Shown here: one piece after another, positions 10,172 to 18,879 of the stretch
Layout: each line of letters opens with the position of its first letter
Numbering within the stretch: the stretch's first letter is position 1
Origin: CAZSDU01 sp963662525
Lineage (GTDB): Bacteria; Bacteroidota; Bacteroidia; Bacteroidales; FEN-979
Reading direction: 5' to 3'
DNA length: 64,000 nucleotides
Assembly (NCBI GenBank): GCA_963662525.1
Contig: OY759717.1
Coordinates: 620,001-684,000 of the forward strand
Position numbers and translations under genes: made by a program
The notes under the pieces: generated by a model
Told to the model about the DNA's origin: nothing
Database searches by the model: none
What the model saw: only the letters and a program-made list of their open reading frames with translations

Positions 10172-12632
10172 TCCTGAGCGCCCCTGACTTTTTATCCTTC
10201 TGAAAAGATTCTATTTCTTCCATCAGTTTTCCTTTCATGGCGTTGACGGAGGTATCCTTTTCAAATTTGATAAGGATATGCTTGATATAATAATTCATGA
10301 TTCTCCCGACCAGGGGGAATTCGGGTCCCAGTACCCGTTTTCCGAATACTTTCCTCAGGTTAAATGACAGTGAGGTTGCGGCGTTGTTCAGCATTTCCGG
10401 ATCCTTATGTTTGAGTTTCAATAAGACCAGACGGTAGAATGGCGGATAGCAGAATTTTCGTCGTTCCGGAAGCTGTTGTTTGTACATGGAGAGATAGTCA
10501 TTGTCAACAACTTCTTTTAAAACAGGGTGATCGGGCCGATAGGTCTGGATGAGGACAAGTCCTCTTTTGTTTTTCCGGCCCGAGCGACCAGCTACCTGTA
10601 CCATCATCTGGAAGCTGCGCTCGGTAGCCCGGAAATCGGGAAAACTCAGCATATTATCGGCATTGAGGATACATACTGTACTTACATGATCGAAATCCAA
10701 TCCTTTGGTAACCATCTGGGTGCCGACCAGAATATCAATCTTACGTTCTTCGAAATCGCCCAGGATCTGCTGGTAAGCATGTTTCGAGCGGGTGGTATCC
10801 AGGTCCATCCGGGCAATTCTTGCTTTGGGGAATAAGACAGCCAATTCCTCTTCTATTTTTTCGGTGCCAAACCCACGCATCCTGATGTTGGTTCCTTTAC
10901 ATTCGGGACAATGGTCGGGAACCCTGGTCACGAATCCGCAGTAATGGCATCGAAGCTGGTTGCTTTTTTTATGATAGACCAGGGTGACATCACAATTTTT
11001 GCAATTCGGCATCCAGAAGCAGGTTTCACATTCCAGCCGGGGTGAAAACCCCCGGCGGTTCTGGAAGAGGATGGACTGTTCCTGCCTCGACAGGGCTTCT
11101 TCCAGGCGGGTAAGCAATACCGACGAAAAATGGGTTTTCATCTTCCCTTGTCGCGTTTCCTCTTTGAGGTTCACAATCCGTATCAGGGGCAGTTCCATCT
11201 GGCCATAGCGTTGCATCAGTTCAACCAGGGCGTATTTTCCCCGGCCGGCATTGAAATAGCTTTCTACCGAAGGGGTAGCGCTGCCCAGGACGACTTTCGC
11301 TCCATGCTGCTGGGCCAGGTATATGGCCACATCGCGTCCATGATAGCGGGGAGAAGGATCTGATTGTTTAAATGAAGCATCATGCTCTTCATCCACGATC
11401 ACGAGGCCCAGGTCGGAAAACGGCAGAAATACGGCTGAACGCGCTCCCAGAATGACCTCGTAACGGGGCTTCGTTTTTCCTTCCGCACGCATTACGTTCT
11501 GCCAGATCTCCACCCTTTCATTTTCATTGAAACGGGAATGGTAGATTCCCACCTTGCTGCCGAAGTATTTTCTCAGGCGATTGATGATCTGGGTAGTGAG
11601 CGCGATTTCAGGGAGGAGGTAAAGAACCTGTTTCCCCCTGCCGATGGCTTCCCGGATCAGTTTGATGTACAGCTCAGTTTTTCCGCTGGATGTGATGCCG
11701 TGCAGCAAAACCACATCTTTTACCATCAATCCGGCATGAATTTCTTTCAGGGCGTGCTGCTGTGCTTCTGTCAGTTCAATATCGTCAGAATCGGCCATGG
11801 TTTCGAAGGTTTCCATCCGGCTGACAATTTTTTCCTCTGTTTCAAATACCGCTTTCCTGACCAGGGTATCGAGCATGGCCCGGGATCCGCCCGATCGTTG
11901 CAATAATGCAGCGCGTTTTACCTCATTTTTTGCCCCGTATTCTGACAGCTGAAGGAAGGTCATCAATAGTTCCAGTTGTTTTTTTGCCCTTTTCTCCAGG
12001 CTGTTGAACAAGGTTTTCAGTGCATCTTCGTTACCCAGGTAATCAGGCGAAAGTCTGACAAATACTTCCATTTTCGGCCTATAGCGGTCCTTCAGTTCTT
12101 CATCTACCACGATCATTCCCTTTTCGATCATGTTCTTGATCAAGGGTATGATTTTCTGCTGATCAAGCATTTTTGCTATCTCACTTATCTCAAGTTCTTC
12201 GCGGTGATGCAAGGCTTCGAGGAGGAGATATTCTTTTTCCTGGAGGGTATCAGTTTCCCCGCGATAGGACGGGTTGAGGGCGATGCGGGTTTCAGAAGCC
12301 AGTTTATACGCTGCAGGCAGGGCTGCATTCATGACTTCTCCGAGATGGCAAAGGTAATAGGAGGTAATCCATTCCCAGAAAGCAAGCTGGGCTGGAAAGA
12401 CGACAGGGGAATCATCCAGTACTGAAAGGATGTATTTAGGAATATATCCGGAAGGAGGTTTTTCATGCAGGCTGCAAACGATGGCTGTATAAATTTTCCG
12501 GGTTCCGAACTGAACCACTACCCTGGTTCCCTCGCTGACTGCATCGTTCAATTCGAAGGGCACGCGATAGGTGAATTTACCCTTTACCGGCAAAGGCAAT
12601 AAAACATCCGCGAATAGCGTAATTCTTTCCAA
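10146..12632 (-). CDS. priA: Primosomal protein N' (replication restart helicase PriA)
   Basis: An 828-residue DNA helicase that recognises stalled forks and reloads the replisome. An N-terminal 3'-BD domain (FADVLLPLPVKGKFTYRVP) is followed by a winged-helix region, a helicase core with Walker A GITSSGKTELY, the DEEH box VDEEHDASFKQ and motif VAGRSGRKNKRG. A zinc-binding insert has paired Cys (CETCFWMPNCKNC, CHYCGF, CPECKG). Full length compared with the family. On the minus strand, 19 bp downstream of pfkA and probably co-transcribed with it. Confidence 0.97.
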   Translation of the reverse strand: MERITLFADVLLPLPVKGKFTYRVPFELNDAVSEGTRVVVQFGTRKIYTAIVCSLHEKPPSGYIPKYILSVLDDSPVVFPAQLAFWEWITSYYLCHLGEVMNAALPAAYKLASETRIALNPSYRGETDTLQEKEYLLLEALHHREELEISEIAKMLDQQKIIPLIKNMIEKGMIVVDEELKDRYRPKMEVFVRLSPDYLGNEDALKTLFNSLEKRAKKQLELLMTFLQLSEYGAKNEVKRAALLQRSGGSRAMLDTLVRKAVFETEEKIVSRMETFETMADSDDIELTEAQQHALKEIHAGLMVKDVVLLHGITSSGKTELYIKLIREAIGRGKQVLYLLPEIALTTQIINRLRKYFGSKVGIYHSRFNENERVEIWQNVMRAEGKTKPRYEVILGARSAVFLPFSDLGLVIVDEEHDASFKQSDPSPRYHGRDVAIYLAQQHGAKVVLGSATPSVESYFNAGRGKYALVELMQRYGQMELPLIRIVNLKEETRQGKMKTHFSSVLLTRLEEALSRQEQSILFQNRRGFSPRLECETCFWMPNCKNCDVTLVYHKKSNQLRCHYCGFVTRVPDHCPECKGTNIRMRGFGTEKIEEELAVLFPKARIARMDLDTTRSKHAYQQILGDFEERKIDILVGTQMVTKGLDFDHVSTVCILNADNMLSFPDFRATERSFQMMVQVAGRSGRKNKRGLVLIQTYRPDHPVLKEVVDNDYLSMYKQQLPERRKFCYPPFYRLVLLKLKHKDPEMLNNAATSLSFNLRKVFGKRVLGPEFPLVGRIMNYYIKHILIKFEKDTSVNAMKGKLMEEIESFQKDKKSGALRIILDVDPQ

Positions 12633-12651
12633 AGAAGTAAAGATAAAAAGC

Positions 12652-13632
12652 TTACAGGGCCAGGATACGCGACATTTCGAGCAAATCCTTATTGATGTCT
12701 TTCGTGTGTTTGATGGCTTTTTCGAATGGGGTATATACCACCTGTTTATCCATGATACCAGCCATTACGCCCCTTTGTCCTTCCATCAGGCCTTTCACGG
12801 CAAGGAAGCCAAGCGAGCTGGCCAGTACGCGGTCGAACGCGCTGGGAGATCCTCCCCTCTGGATATGCCCAAGAACCGTTACACGGGTATCGATTTCCGG
12901 TAATTTTTCCTTTACTTTCCGGGCTACTTCATAGGCTCCGCCTTCCTCATCGCCCTCGGCCACGATGACGATGCCGGAGGTTTTATTCTTACGGATATCG
13001 TGTTTCAGCAGACGGGCGAGATTATCGATATAAGTAGTTGTTTCGGGCACGAGGATGAACTCAGCCCCGCAGGCGATGCCGCTGCGAAGGGCAATAAAGC
13101 CGGCATCCCTTCCCATCACCTCGATGAAAAACAGGCGTTCGTGGGAAGTGGCTGTATCGCGGATTTTATCGGCTGCTTCCACCACGGTATTGATGGCAGT
13201 ATCGTAACCGATGGTAGCATCGGTGCCATACAGGTCGTTATCGATGGTCCCGGGAAGACCGATGATGGGAAAATCAAATTCTGCATCGAAGATGGAAGCG
13301 CCGGTAAAGGTACCGTTCCCACCAATAGCTACCAGGGCATCGATCTTCCGATCCTGAAGCTGCTGATAGGCTTTCAGTCGTCCTGCATAAGTCATGAACC
13401 GCTGGGAGCGGGCAGTTTTAAGAATTGTTCCCCCGCGTTGAATGATATTGGAAACGGAATGGCTGAACATGGGTTCTATCTGTCCGTCGATCATACCCTC
13501 ATATCCGCGGTAGATGCCAAAGACATCCAGGCCCATGTAGATCCCCGTACGAACTACCCCGCGGATGGCGGCATTCATCCCCGGCGAGTCTCCGCCAGAA
13601 GTCATTACTCCTATTCTCGTGATTGAAGTCAT
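12652..13632 (-). CDS. pfkA: ATP-dependent 6-phosphofructokinase
   Basis: Phosphorylates fructose-6-phosphate to fructose-1,6-bisphosphate in glycolysis. The 326-residue length is typical of bacterial PfkA. Visible motifs are TSGGDSPGMNAAIRG (ATP site), GTIDNDLYGTDATIGYDTA with the catalytic Asp, EVMGRDAGFIAL, and GHIQRGGSPSAFDR. The GGDSPG signature with G at the ATP-site position indicates ATP rather than PPi use. Upstream on the same strand lies a TACCTTTG box. Confidence 0.97.
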   Translation of the reverse strand: MTSITRIGVMTSGGDSPGMNAAIRGVVRTGIYMGLDVFGIYRGYEGMIDGQIEPMFSHSVSNIIQRGGTILKTARSQRFMTYAGRLKAYQQLQDRKIDALVAIGGNGTFTGASIFDAEFDFPIIGLPGTIDNDLYGTDATIGYDTAINTVVEAADKIRDTATSHERLFFIEVMGRDAGFIALRSGIACGAEFILVPETTTYIDNLARLLKHDIRKNKTSGIVIVAEGDEEGGAYEVARKVKEKLPEIDTRVTVLGHIQRGGSPSAFDRVLASSLGFLAVKGLMEGQRGVMAGIMDKQVVYTPFEKAIKHTKDINKDLLEMSRILAL

Positions 13633-13945
13633 TGGAATGTATTTAAATATCTCAGAGAAACAAAGGTAGGATTTTCTCTTGATATTTCATGAAATTCATG
13701 GTTAGTAATCTTGATTGATAGTGCAGGATGATGAATGACACCTGCCTCACGGCAGGCAGTGATGACGGATGGTTGTCCGAAGATTGTTCGAGGGTTGATT
13801 CATGTTTGTTTAATGATTGTCCCATTAAAGTCCAGTATCGGTGGAGGGTGCTACCGCCTTGCTACCGCCTTGCTACCGCCCTGATACCGTCTTTAAGGGT
13901 TAGCTGTAAGAAGCCTAAAATGCAAATAAAAAGGTCAGCAAAAAG
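13633..13945. other. Intergenic region with an 11-bp tandem repeat
   Basis: About 310 bp without a credible gene. GCTACCGCCTT is repeated in tandem at 13,850-13,860 and 13,861-13,871, with a third partial unit (13,872-13,881). A plus-strand frame (13,728-13,976) overlaps the end of the neighbouring gene and has no protein-like features. Confidence 0.5.
13661..13668 (-). promoter_or_regulatory. Candidate -7 element (TACCTTTG) for pfkA
   Basis: On the minus strand the bases read TACCTTTG, matching TAnnTTTG, about 29 bp ahead of the pfkA ATG. A -33 box is not obvious. Confidence 0.45.
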
Positions 13946-14512
13946 TCAGAAAATCCTGGTCCAGGTGACCTTATGACCAGGCAGGTCGAGGCTTTCGATG
14001 ATCAAAACTGAATTTTTATATTGAGGATTGGTCTGCCGGGTGGTATAAACCCAATCACAACTGTTCTTTTGGCGGATGGCAAAACCCGTTTCGATAGGAT
14101 TTCCACCAGGATCTTCCAAACTGACTTTCACTGATTTCACCGGAACCACGTTTTCGACACGAATTTTAATCCGGTATCCTATATGCCCCCGGTAGCCCGT
14201 TGTAACCACTTTGGCGATCACTGCCGGTTTCAGGTAATCTTTCACGGCCATGGACACCGCGTTGCAGGATCCCCCGGTGGAAGCAGCTTCATAGAGGGCC
14301 AGCAATTCAGGATTTGATTGAATGCCTGATGCGAAACGGACGGCATGAGCGAAAGATTTATTTTCCTTTCTCGGTTCTTTTGCTTTTCTGCCTCCTTTTC
14401 GTTCCGGGCAGGACTGAATGATATCCTGTCCATTTAATTCACGTTTATACAGTCCCGAGCTGCCGATCTTTCCGCTATAGCCACTGAGGATGTTTTTCTT
14501 TGTTGATTTCAT
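13946..14512 (-). CDS. Conserved-looking hypothetical protein next to the recombinase
   Basis: 188 residues from ATG 14,512 (MKSTKKNILSG); the frame continues upstream to 14,590 but that part is low-complexity Phe-rich. The N-terminal third is basic (PERKGGRKAKEPRKENKS), the C-terminal half is beta-rich (VKSVKVSLEDPGGNPIETGFAIRQ then DWVYTTRQ). No signal peptide and no membrane segment. I do not recognise the family. It lies divergent from the recombinase gene, so their promoters share the 14,513-14,718 gap. Confidence 0.65.
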   Translation of the reverse strand: MKSTKKNILSGYSGKIGSSGLYKRELNGQDIIQSCPERKGGRKAKEPRKENKSFAHAVRFASGIQSNPELLALYEAASTGGSCNAVSMAVKDYLKPAVIAKVVTTGYRGHIGYRIKIRVENVVPVKSVKVSLEDPGGNPIETGFAIRQKNSCDWVYTTRQTNPQYKNSVLIIESLDLPGHKVTWTRIF

Positions 14513-14718
14513 TTTCGTGTTTGGTTGTTGGTAATAATCAATAGAAACAAAAATGAAGAAAAAGGTTGCATGTGCAAAAAAAAAAAACATTCCGGCCTTT
14601 CACCTTTTACCTCTGAACCGTATTAAGCATTATACTTTTATTACTATAATGTCAACAAACCCGAATGTTTTATTGCGGGAATAATCCAATAGAGAAAATA
14701 AACGTAACAAACATCAAG

Positions 14719-16089
14719 ATGCAAACAGAAAACTCAAAATCTCAAAATCCTGCTGAGGCCATTCTTACGGGTAGGAATATTCTTCTCAGGTTACCAAAAG
14801 ATCCTGACGATATCAGGTTCATCCGTTCACTCGGATTTGCGCGATGGGATGCCTCGGGGTTCTGCTGGGTAGTTCAGAATCATGCTAACAATGTGGGAAA
14901 GTTGAATAAATATTTCAACGGGAGGATACACTGGCGCGATTCTGACAATAAAAAACAGCAAAAGCAAGTCAGTTCTGTTCCGGTAGAACCTAAATCATTG
15001 CTGGTTGTCAGGTTCCGGCATGGCCGCATCCGGCTTGTTTTTCAGTATGATTCAAAGCTGGTTGAACACCTCAAGCAATTTCCGCTATATTCCTGGGATT
15101 CTGAGACCCGGAGCTGGACCTTGCCGCATACAGAAAAGATACTCGCCAAACTTAGTTATTTCTGCAGTATCCATGACTGGAAATACAGGTATATGGAGGA
15201 TATTTCACAGGTAATAAGGAAGCCCAGGCCTGACTTCTCAAAACACCCTGAATACCGGAAATGTCCGGATGCCTATCTTGAAAAAATGAAAGTATTGCGT
15301 TACAGTCAGCGGACGATTCAGGTTTATGTGGAATGTTTTACTGAGTTTATCAACTACTACCCGGGAAAGGATTTGGAGGAGATCACCAGGTCGGACATTA
15401 TGGCTTATCTGCTTTACCTGGTAGAAGACCGCTGTATTTCAACATCGTATCAGAACCAGGCGATCAATGCCATTAAATTTTATTATGAAAAGATTGTAAG
15501 CCGGAAGCGAGAGACTTTTTATATTGAGCGTCCCAGAAAAGAGAAATTTCTTCCTGAAGTACTGAGTGAAGAAGAAGTCAGTACCATCATAGGAAGCATC
15601 GGTAATCTGAAACATAAATGCATGATCATGATGGCCTATTCAGCCGGCTTAAGGGTTGGGGAACTGCTCAATCTAAGGATTTCCGATATTGATTCGAAAC
15701 GTATGCTGATCAGGGTGAACCAGGGAAAAGGCAGAAAGGACAGGGTAACATTATTATCGAATAAGCTTCTGGAGCTATTAAGAAAATACTATATACAATA
15801 TCATCCCAGGGACTTTTTATTTGAAGGTGTTTCCGGTGGAAAGTATTCGGAGCGCAGTGTTCAGAATGTTCTTAAACATGCCTGTAAGGATGCTGGTATA
15901 TTAAAACATGTTACCATGCATACCCTGCGTCATTCCTTCGCGACACATTTACTTGAGCACAATACTGATCTTCGGTATATTCAGGAGTTACTTGGTCATA
16001 CGAATCCAAAAACGACCCAGATATATACGCATATCACAACCAAAGGCCTTGATCAACTCCGGAGTCCGCTTGACAATCTTGATCTATGA
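14719..16089 (+). CDS. Tyrosine recombinase, candidate cassette integrase with an N-terminal extension
   Basis: 456 residues from ATG 14,719 (MQTENSKSQ); an upstream ATG (14,665) is less likely because it adds only an odd 18-residue leader. Catalytic residues by position: R312 (AYSAGLRVGE), K337 (GKGRKDR), H401 and R404 (HTLRHSFATHLL), H427 (LLGHTN), Y436 (TQIYTHIT). The K-to-H distance is 64 residues, like XerC/D and far shorter than in IntI1, so the IntI-specific insertion is missing. The C-terminus has RSPLDNL, also seen at the end of IntI1. Residues about 25-66 and 98-138 are two related units (ARWDASGFCW, YSWDSETRSW) resembling a HARP-type repeat; a core-binding SAM-like domain follows (about 180-260). 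It is transcribed toward the array. It is the only recombinase gene here, but its activity on these sites is inferred. Confidence 0.85.
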   Translation: MQTENSKSQNPAEAILTGRNILLRLPKDPDDIRFIRSLGFARWDASGFCWVVQNHANNVGKLNKYFNGRIHWRDSDNKKQQKQVSSVPVEPKSLLVVRFRHGRIRLVFQYDSKLVEHLKQFPLYSWDSETRSWTLPHTEKILAKLSYFCSIHDWKYRYMEDISQVIRKPRPDFSKHPEYRKCPDAYLEKMKVLRYSQRTIQVYVECFTEFINYYPGKDLEEITRSDIMAYLLYLVEDRCISTSYQNQAINAIKFYYEKIVSRKRETFYIERPRKEKFLPEVLSEEEVSTIIGSIGNLKHKCMIMMAYSAGLRVGELLNLRISDIDSKRMLIRVNQGKGRKDRVTLLSNKLLELLRKYYIQYHPRDFLFEGVSGGKYSERSVQNVLKHACKDAGILKHVTMHTLRHSFATHLLEHNTDLRYIQELLGHTNPKTTQIYTHITTKGLDQLRSPLDNLDL

Positions 16090-16104
16090 AATATTTCACG
16101 ATGA

Positions 16105-16135
16105 TTGTTTCATATTGAATAACTTACTATATTTG
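16105..16135 (+). promoter_or_regulatory. Candidate cassette promoter (Pc)
   Basis: TTG at 16,105-16,107, 20 bp spacer, then TATATTTG at 16,128-16,135: a full Bacteroidetes -33/-7 promoter (TTG, TAnnTTTG). It lies between the recombinase stop codon and the attI-like repeats and points into the cassettes. Confidence 0.55.
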
Positions 16136-16151
16136 CTTATAAGATTTTTAA

Positions 16152-16260
16152 ACCATATGTCTGCTAATCGCCATATATCGGCTATCACCCCCATTTTTGA
16201 TGCTTCCAACATCATTTGGGGATACAAAACCGCCATATGTCGGCTACACAGACGTTATAA
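16152..16260 (+). other. attI-like recombination region with three direct repeats
   Basis: Three 15-bp direct repeats, ACCATATGTCTGCTA (16,152), GCCATATATCGGCTA (16,170) and GCCATATGTCGGCTA (16,232), precede the crossover-like GTTATAA at 16,254, the last ending 8 bp before it. In class 1 integrons attI holds integrase-binding direct repeats beside a single simple site; this matches that plan. The first cassette begins at 16,255. Confidence 0.65.
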
Positions 16261-16657
16261 GCGATTCACAATGTATATAAAGAATGAGAGGTAATAGGTT
16301 CTTCAAAATTTTTGGTTCTACTTTTCGGGAAAATGGTTTCATCGAAACGATTTTCCGGATGAAGCGGCAATTTGCAGATAGGATTATAAAATGCTGATTG
16401 ACCCATTACCAGTTTGATGAGAAGAATTTATGTTTCAACTAAATGAAAGGACAATTAGACAGGAACGAAGGAAATCCCAGGCAAATTGCCACAAAACTGA
16501 TTATGCTCTAATAAAGGTTCTAACTGAACCGCTTATAACAGGCCAGCATCCGCAATGCGGGCGGTTTTCGGATGTAAGCCTTCACCAAACCTGTAAACGA
16601 TAAAGGAAAAGAAAAGAAACAACAAGTAAAACCCGCCCAGCGGCTGCTGGCAAAGCG
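16255..16657 (+). mobile_element. Cassette 1, no ORF, copy of cassette 33
   Basis: The attI-proximal cassette holds no credible gene. It is almost base-for-base identical to cassette 33 (42,977-43,379), including the attC. I see one substitution in the non-coding body (aaatttttgg versus aaatttgtgg). A pair GGCAATTT (16,366) and AAATTGCC (16,483) closes a 125-nt structured-looking segment also found in cassette 7. Confidence 0.75.
16366..16490 (+). repeat. Stem-closed 125-nt element in cassette 1
   Basis: Closed by GGCAATTT / AAATTGCC. It shares GGCAATTTGCAGATAGGA, TTTGATGAGA and GACAATTAGA, in the same order, with the element in cassette 7 (20,362-20,497). No ORF; possibly a structured RNA or a relic cassette. 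Confidence 0.45.
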
Positions 16658-16663
16658 TTACCA
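16533..16663 (+). repeat. attC site 1 (family B)
   Basis: R'' TTATAAC, R' GTTACCA; 131 bp, arms GCCAGCATCCG / CGGCTGCTGGC. R'' matches the start of cassette 1 (GTTATAAGCG / CGCTTATAAC). Confidence 0.85.
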
Positions 16664-16696
16664 GCAACCATAAAAGACTACACAACAACAACTTAA

Positions 16697-17221
16697 ATGC
16701 GAAGAAAGAAAAATATAGGTCAATTAATTTCTATAACATTTACCGACAGAGAAGACCCAATTGCCGGTTTTGTTGTTGACTACAACGATGACTGGACTTT
16801 AATGAAATATAATCCGGTTGACTATATCATTGACGGATATATAATTTTCAGACATATAAATATTGCGGGTTTTCAAAGACTCGCAAATGAACGGTTTAAA
16901 GAAAAAGTGATCAAACTGAAAGGACTTGAGCCTACTGACAAAGACATTATTCCTCTGACAGACCTTTCGACAATCTTACGTTATCTAACCGACAATTTTG
17001 GATTGTTTCAACTTTACACAAAATCTGAAAGGGTTTGCTATGTTGGACGCCTAAAAACCATCGACAGAAAAAAGCTTGTTATAGATTCCATTAGTACAAA
17101 AGGAAAATGGGACGGAAAAATGAATTTTAAGACTGATGACATTAGAGTTATTGAATTCGACACAGACTATATAAATTCTTTGAAACTAATCTTAAAATCA
17201 GAAAATACAGAAAAACAGTAA
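16697..17221 (+). CDS. Hypothetical protein, cassette 2
   Basis: 174 residues, cytoplasmic (no signal or membrane segment). The N-terminal half (GQLISITFTDREDPIAGFVVDYNDDW ... IIDGYIIFRHINI in pieces) and the C-terminal half (RVCYVGRLKTIDRKKLVIDSI ... DDIRVIEF) each look like a small Sm-like beta-barrel: a strand pair, an aspartate-containing turn, and a hydrophobic end. Function unknown. It is the first protein-coding cassette after attI, so it should be the best expressed from a Pc promoter. Confidence 0.75.
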   Translation: MRRKKNIGQLISITFTDREDPIAGFVVDYNDDWTLMKYNPVDYIIDGYIIFRHINIAGFQRLANERFKEKVIKLKGLEPTDKDIIPLTDLSTILRYLTDNFGLFQLYTKSERVCYVGRLKTIDRKKLVIDSISTKGKWDGKMNFKTDDIRVIEFDTDYINSLKLILKSENTEKQ

Positions 17222-17249
17222 TTTAACGACTAGAAAAATAAATGGCTGC

Positions 17250-17381
17250 TGGTAACAAACGCTATAGCAAATGCGGGTTTGCGTGTTCGTTGAAGCATTT
17301 GGAATCTTTACATACATTTGTGCTGGCAGACAGTTGAGCAACAATTTAATCCCGCACTTGCCATAGCGTCAGCCGTTAGGC
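17250..17381 (+). repeat. attC site 2 (family A)
   Basis: R'' TGGTAAC, R' GTTAGGC; 132 bp, arms ACGCTATAGCAAATGCGGG / CCCGCACTTGCCATAGCGT. Nearly identical to attC 6 and 30. Confidence 0.9.
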
Positions 17382-17406
17382 AAAATGAAAAGAAGCAATT
17401 GATAAA

Positions 17407-18099
17407 ATGAAACTGACCTTACATAACCTTCTTTTTTTAGTATTAATTATTTGGATCTCAAGCTGCAATAGATGTGATCAACATCAAGTTGCAAATTTTC
17501 AGTTTACAAAAGATGAACTCAAAATAAATCCTTATTCTGGAGATGAATTGCTAATATTTAAGGATTTTAATGGTGATACAATTTCGTTTCCACGCGGGGT
17601 TAGGTACACCAAATACATGAGATTTTACCAATATGATTACGAAACAGCAAAACTTGATCATCACGGTTGTCAAGGCGTATATTTTGATGCTGATATTAAT
17701 TATATGTCAAAATACAATGAGGGATTAGCAAGATCATTTGATATCAATTTATACTTTCGATACTCGCTTAATAATCCGACCTCCGACAAAGCTTTCGAAC
17801 TTTTTATCTTTATTACAGCTCAACCACATTTGTCCTTTCATGGATATTATTATTTTAAGGTTGATACGTTGCTGAACATTAAGACTAATGACCAATATAA
17901 TAAAGATTCGATTGTAGGATATCATCCACAATGGACATCAGGTACAAAGATATTCTACAATGTTTATGAATTATATTGCCACAAAGGAGACCCAAGGGAT
18001 ACAGCTTGGATTTCGACTGCTTATTATAGTATAACAGAAGGGCTGGTCGGTTTCAGAACAACTTTTGGAAAGTCTTGGTATCTTGATAAAATAAATTAA
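17407..18099 (+). CDS. Lipoprotein, paralogue of the cassette 38 protein
   Basis: 230 residues. Signal peptide with lipobox (IIWISSC at about residue 20). Shares a pattern with the cassette 38 protein (46,685-47,371): a CD/CHD start of the mature part, K-I-x-PY-x-x-D, HxCxGxYF, a KIFYNVYEL / HIYFNVYKL block, and the ending YYS-x-x-EG-x-VG. Both are therefore one family of surface lipoproteins of unknown function that sit in different attC contexts. Confidence 0.8.
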   Translation: MKLTLHNLLFLVLIIWISSCNRCDQHQVANFQFTKDELKINPYSGDELLIFKDFNGDTISFPRGVRYTKYMRFYQYDYETAKLDHHGCQGVYFDADINYMSKYNEGLARSFDINLYFRYSLNNPTSDKAFELFIFITAQPHLSFHGYYYFKVDTLLNIKTNDQYNKDSIVGYHPQWTSGTKIFYNVYELYCHKGDPRDTAWISTAYYSITEGLVGFRTTFGKSWYLDKIN

Positions 18100-18109
18100 A
18101 TTGCACTTT

Positions 18110-18199
18110 GCCTAACATGCCTTTAAAACCAATGCTGATAAGGTTCTCTGCTCATTAACAGTTTCTACGGCAACTGGTTTTACAGGCAAAACGTTGGCG
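18110..18199 (+). repeat. attC site 3 (family C)
   Basis: R'' GCCTAAC, R' GTTGGCG; 90 bp. Weak arms GCCTTTAAAACCAA / TTGGTTTTACAGGC. Confidence 0.85.
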
Positions 18200-18220
18200 G
18201 TAATAATTTATAATTGAAAC

Positions 18221-18871
18221 ATGAAAAGGAACATCACTTTTTTATTTTTCTCTTTGCAAATCTTGACTCTAACCGGTCAAAATCTTAATCTCCAAATTGG
18301 ACCTTCTTTTTCAAAAATTAATTGGGAGAATTCGATGAGTAATGAAATAATGTATAACAAAAATGTCACAGGGATAAATGTATCGATTGGAATTGATTAT
18401 CTAAATTTAAAATATTTCAATCTCAGTTCAAATATCGGATTCATCCAGAAAGGAGGTAAGGATTCTATTTCAGTTGCAACACCCAATGGAGAAATTATAG
18501 GTAAGCAATTGATTCAAACCAAGCTTAACTATCTTACCATAAATACTACGGCCAATCTCAAACTTCCTATAAAAGATTTTGTAATTCCATATCTGTTTGT
18601 AGGTCCACGAGTTGACTATCTAATATCATATAAGGAAAGTGCCGTCTTTATTAAGCAATTTGATGATTGGGGAAAACTCAACAAACTAATTTATGGTGTT
18701 ATAACTGGAATTGGCCTTGATTTTAAAATCAAAAGATTTTTTGTTGGAGCTGTTTTTAACTATTATTTCAATTTCAACAAAATAGTTGATTACACTTCAG
18801 ATAATAATGTTTCAAATAAAATCCTAGATAGAACATTTACTATTAATTTAAAAGTGGGATATAAATTATAA
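18221..18871 (+). CDS. PorT-family outer-membrane beta-barrel protein
   Basis: 216 residues. Signal peptide ending LTLTGQ, then an amphipathic strand pattern through to a terminal aromatic-rich strand (TFTINLKVGYKL), as in Bacteroidetes outer-membrane beta-barrel (PF13568-type) proteins. Internal landmarks are GPSFSKINW, YLTINTTANLKLP and PYLFVGPRVDYL. Expected in the outer membrane; ligand or role unknown. Confidence 0.8.
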   Translation: MKRNITFLFFSLQILTLTGQNLNLQIGPSFSKINWENSMSNEIMYNKNVTGINVSIGIDYLNLKYFNLSSNIGFIQKGGKDSISVATPNGEIIGKQLIQTKLNYLTINTTANLKLPIKDFVIPYLFVGPRVDYLISYKESAVFIKQFDDWGKLNKLIYGVITGIGLDFKIKRFFVGAVFNYYFNFNKIVDYTSDNNVSNKILDRTFTINLKVGYKL

Positions 18872-18879
18872 ATTACCAC

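Noticed and set aside
13728..13976. Plus-strand frame in the gap before the small minus-strand gene
   Set aside because: Low-complexity, overlaps the opposite gene and has no ribosome-binding or protein-like features.
14719..16089. Canonical intI
   Set aside because: The IntI-specific insertion is missing and the gene has the same orientation as the cassettes; shared RSPLD ending alone is not diagnostic.
16412..16480. Hammerhead-ribozyme-like core (TGATGAG ... GAAA) in cassette 1 and cassette 7
   Set aside because: The invariant C before TGATGA is T in both, and I could not build a convincing stem II or stem III; the match is too short.
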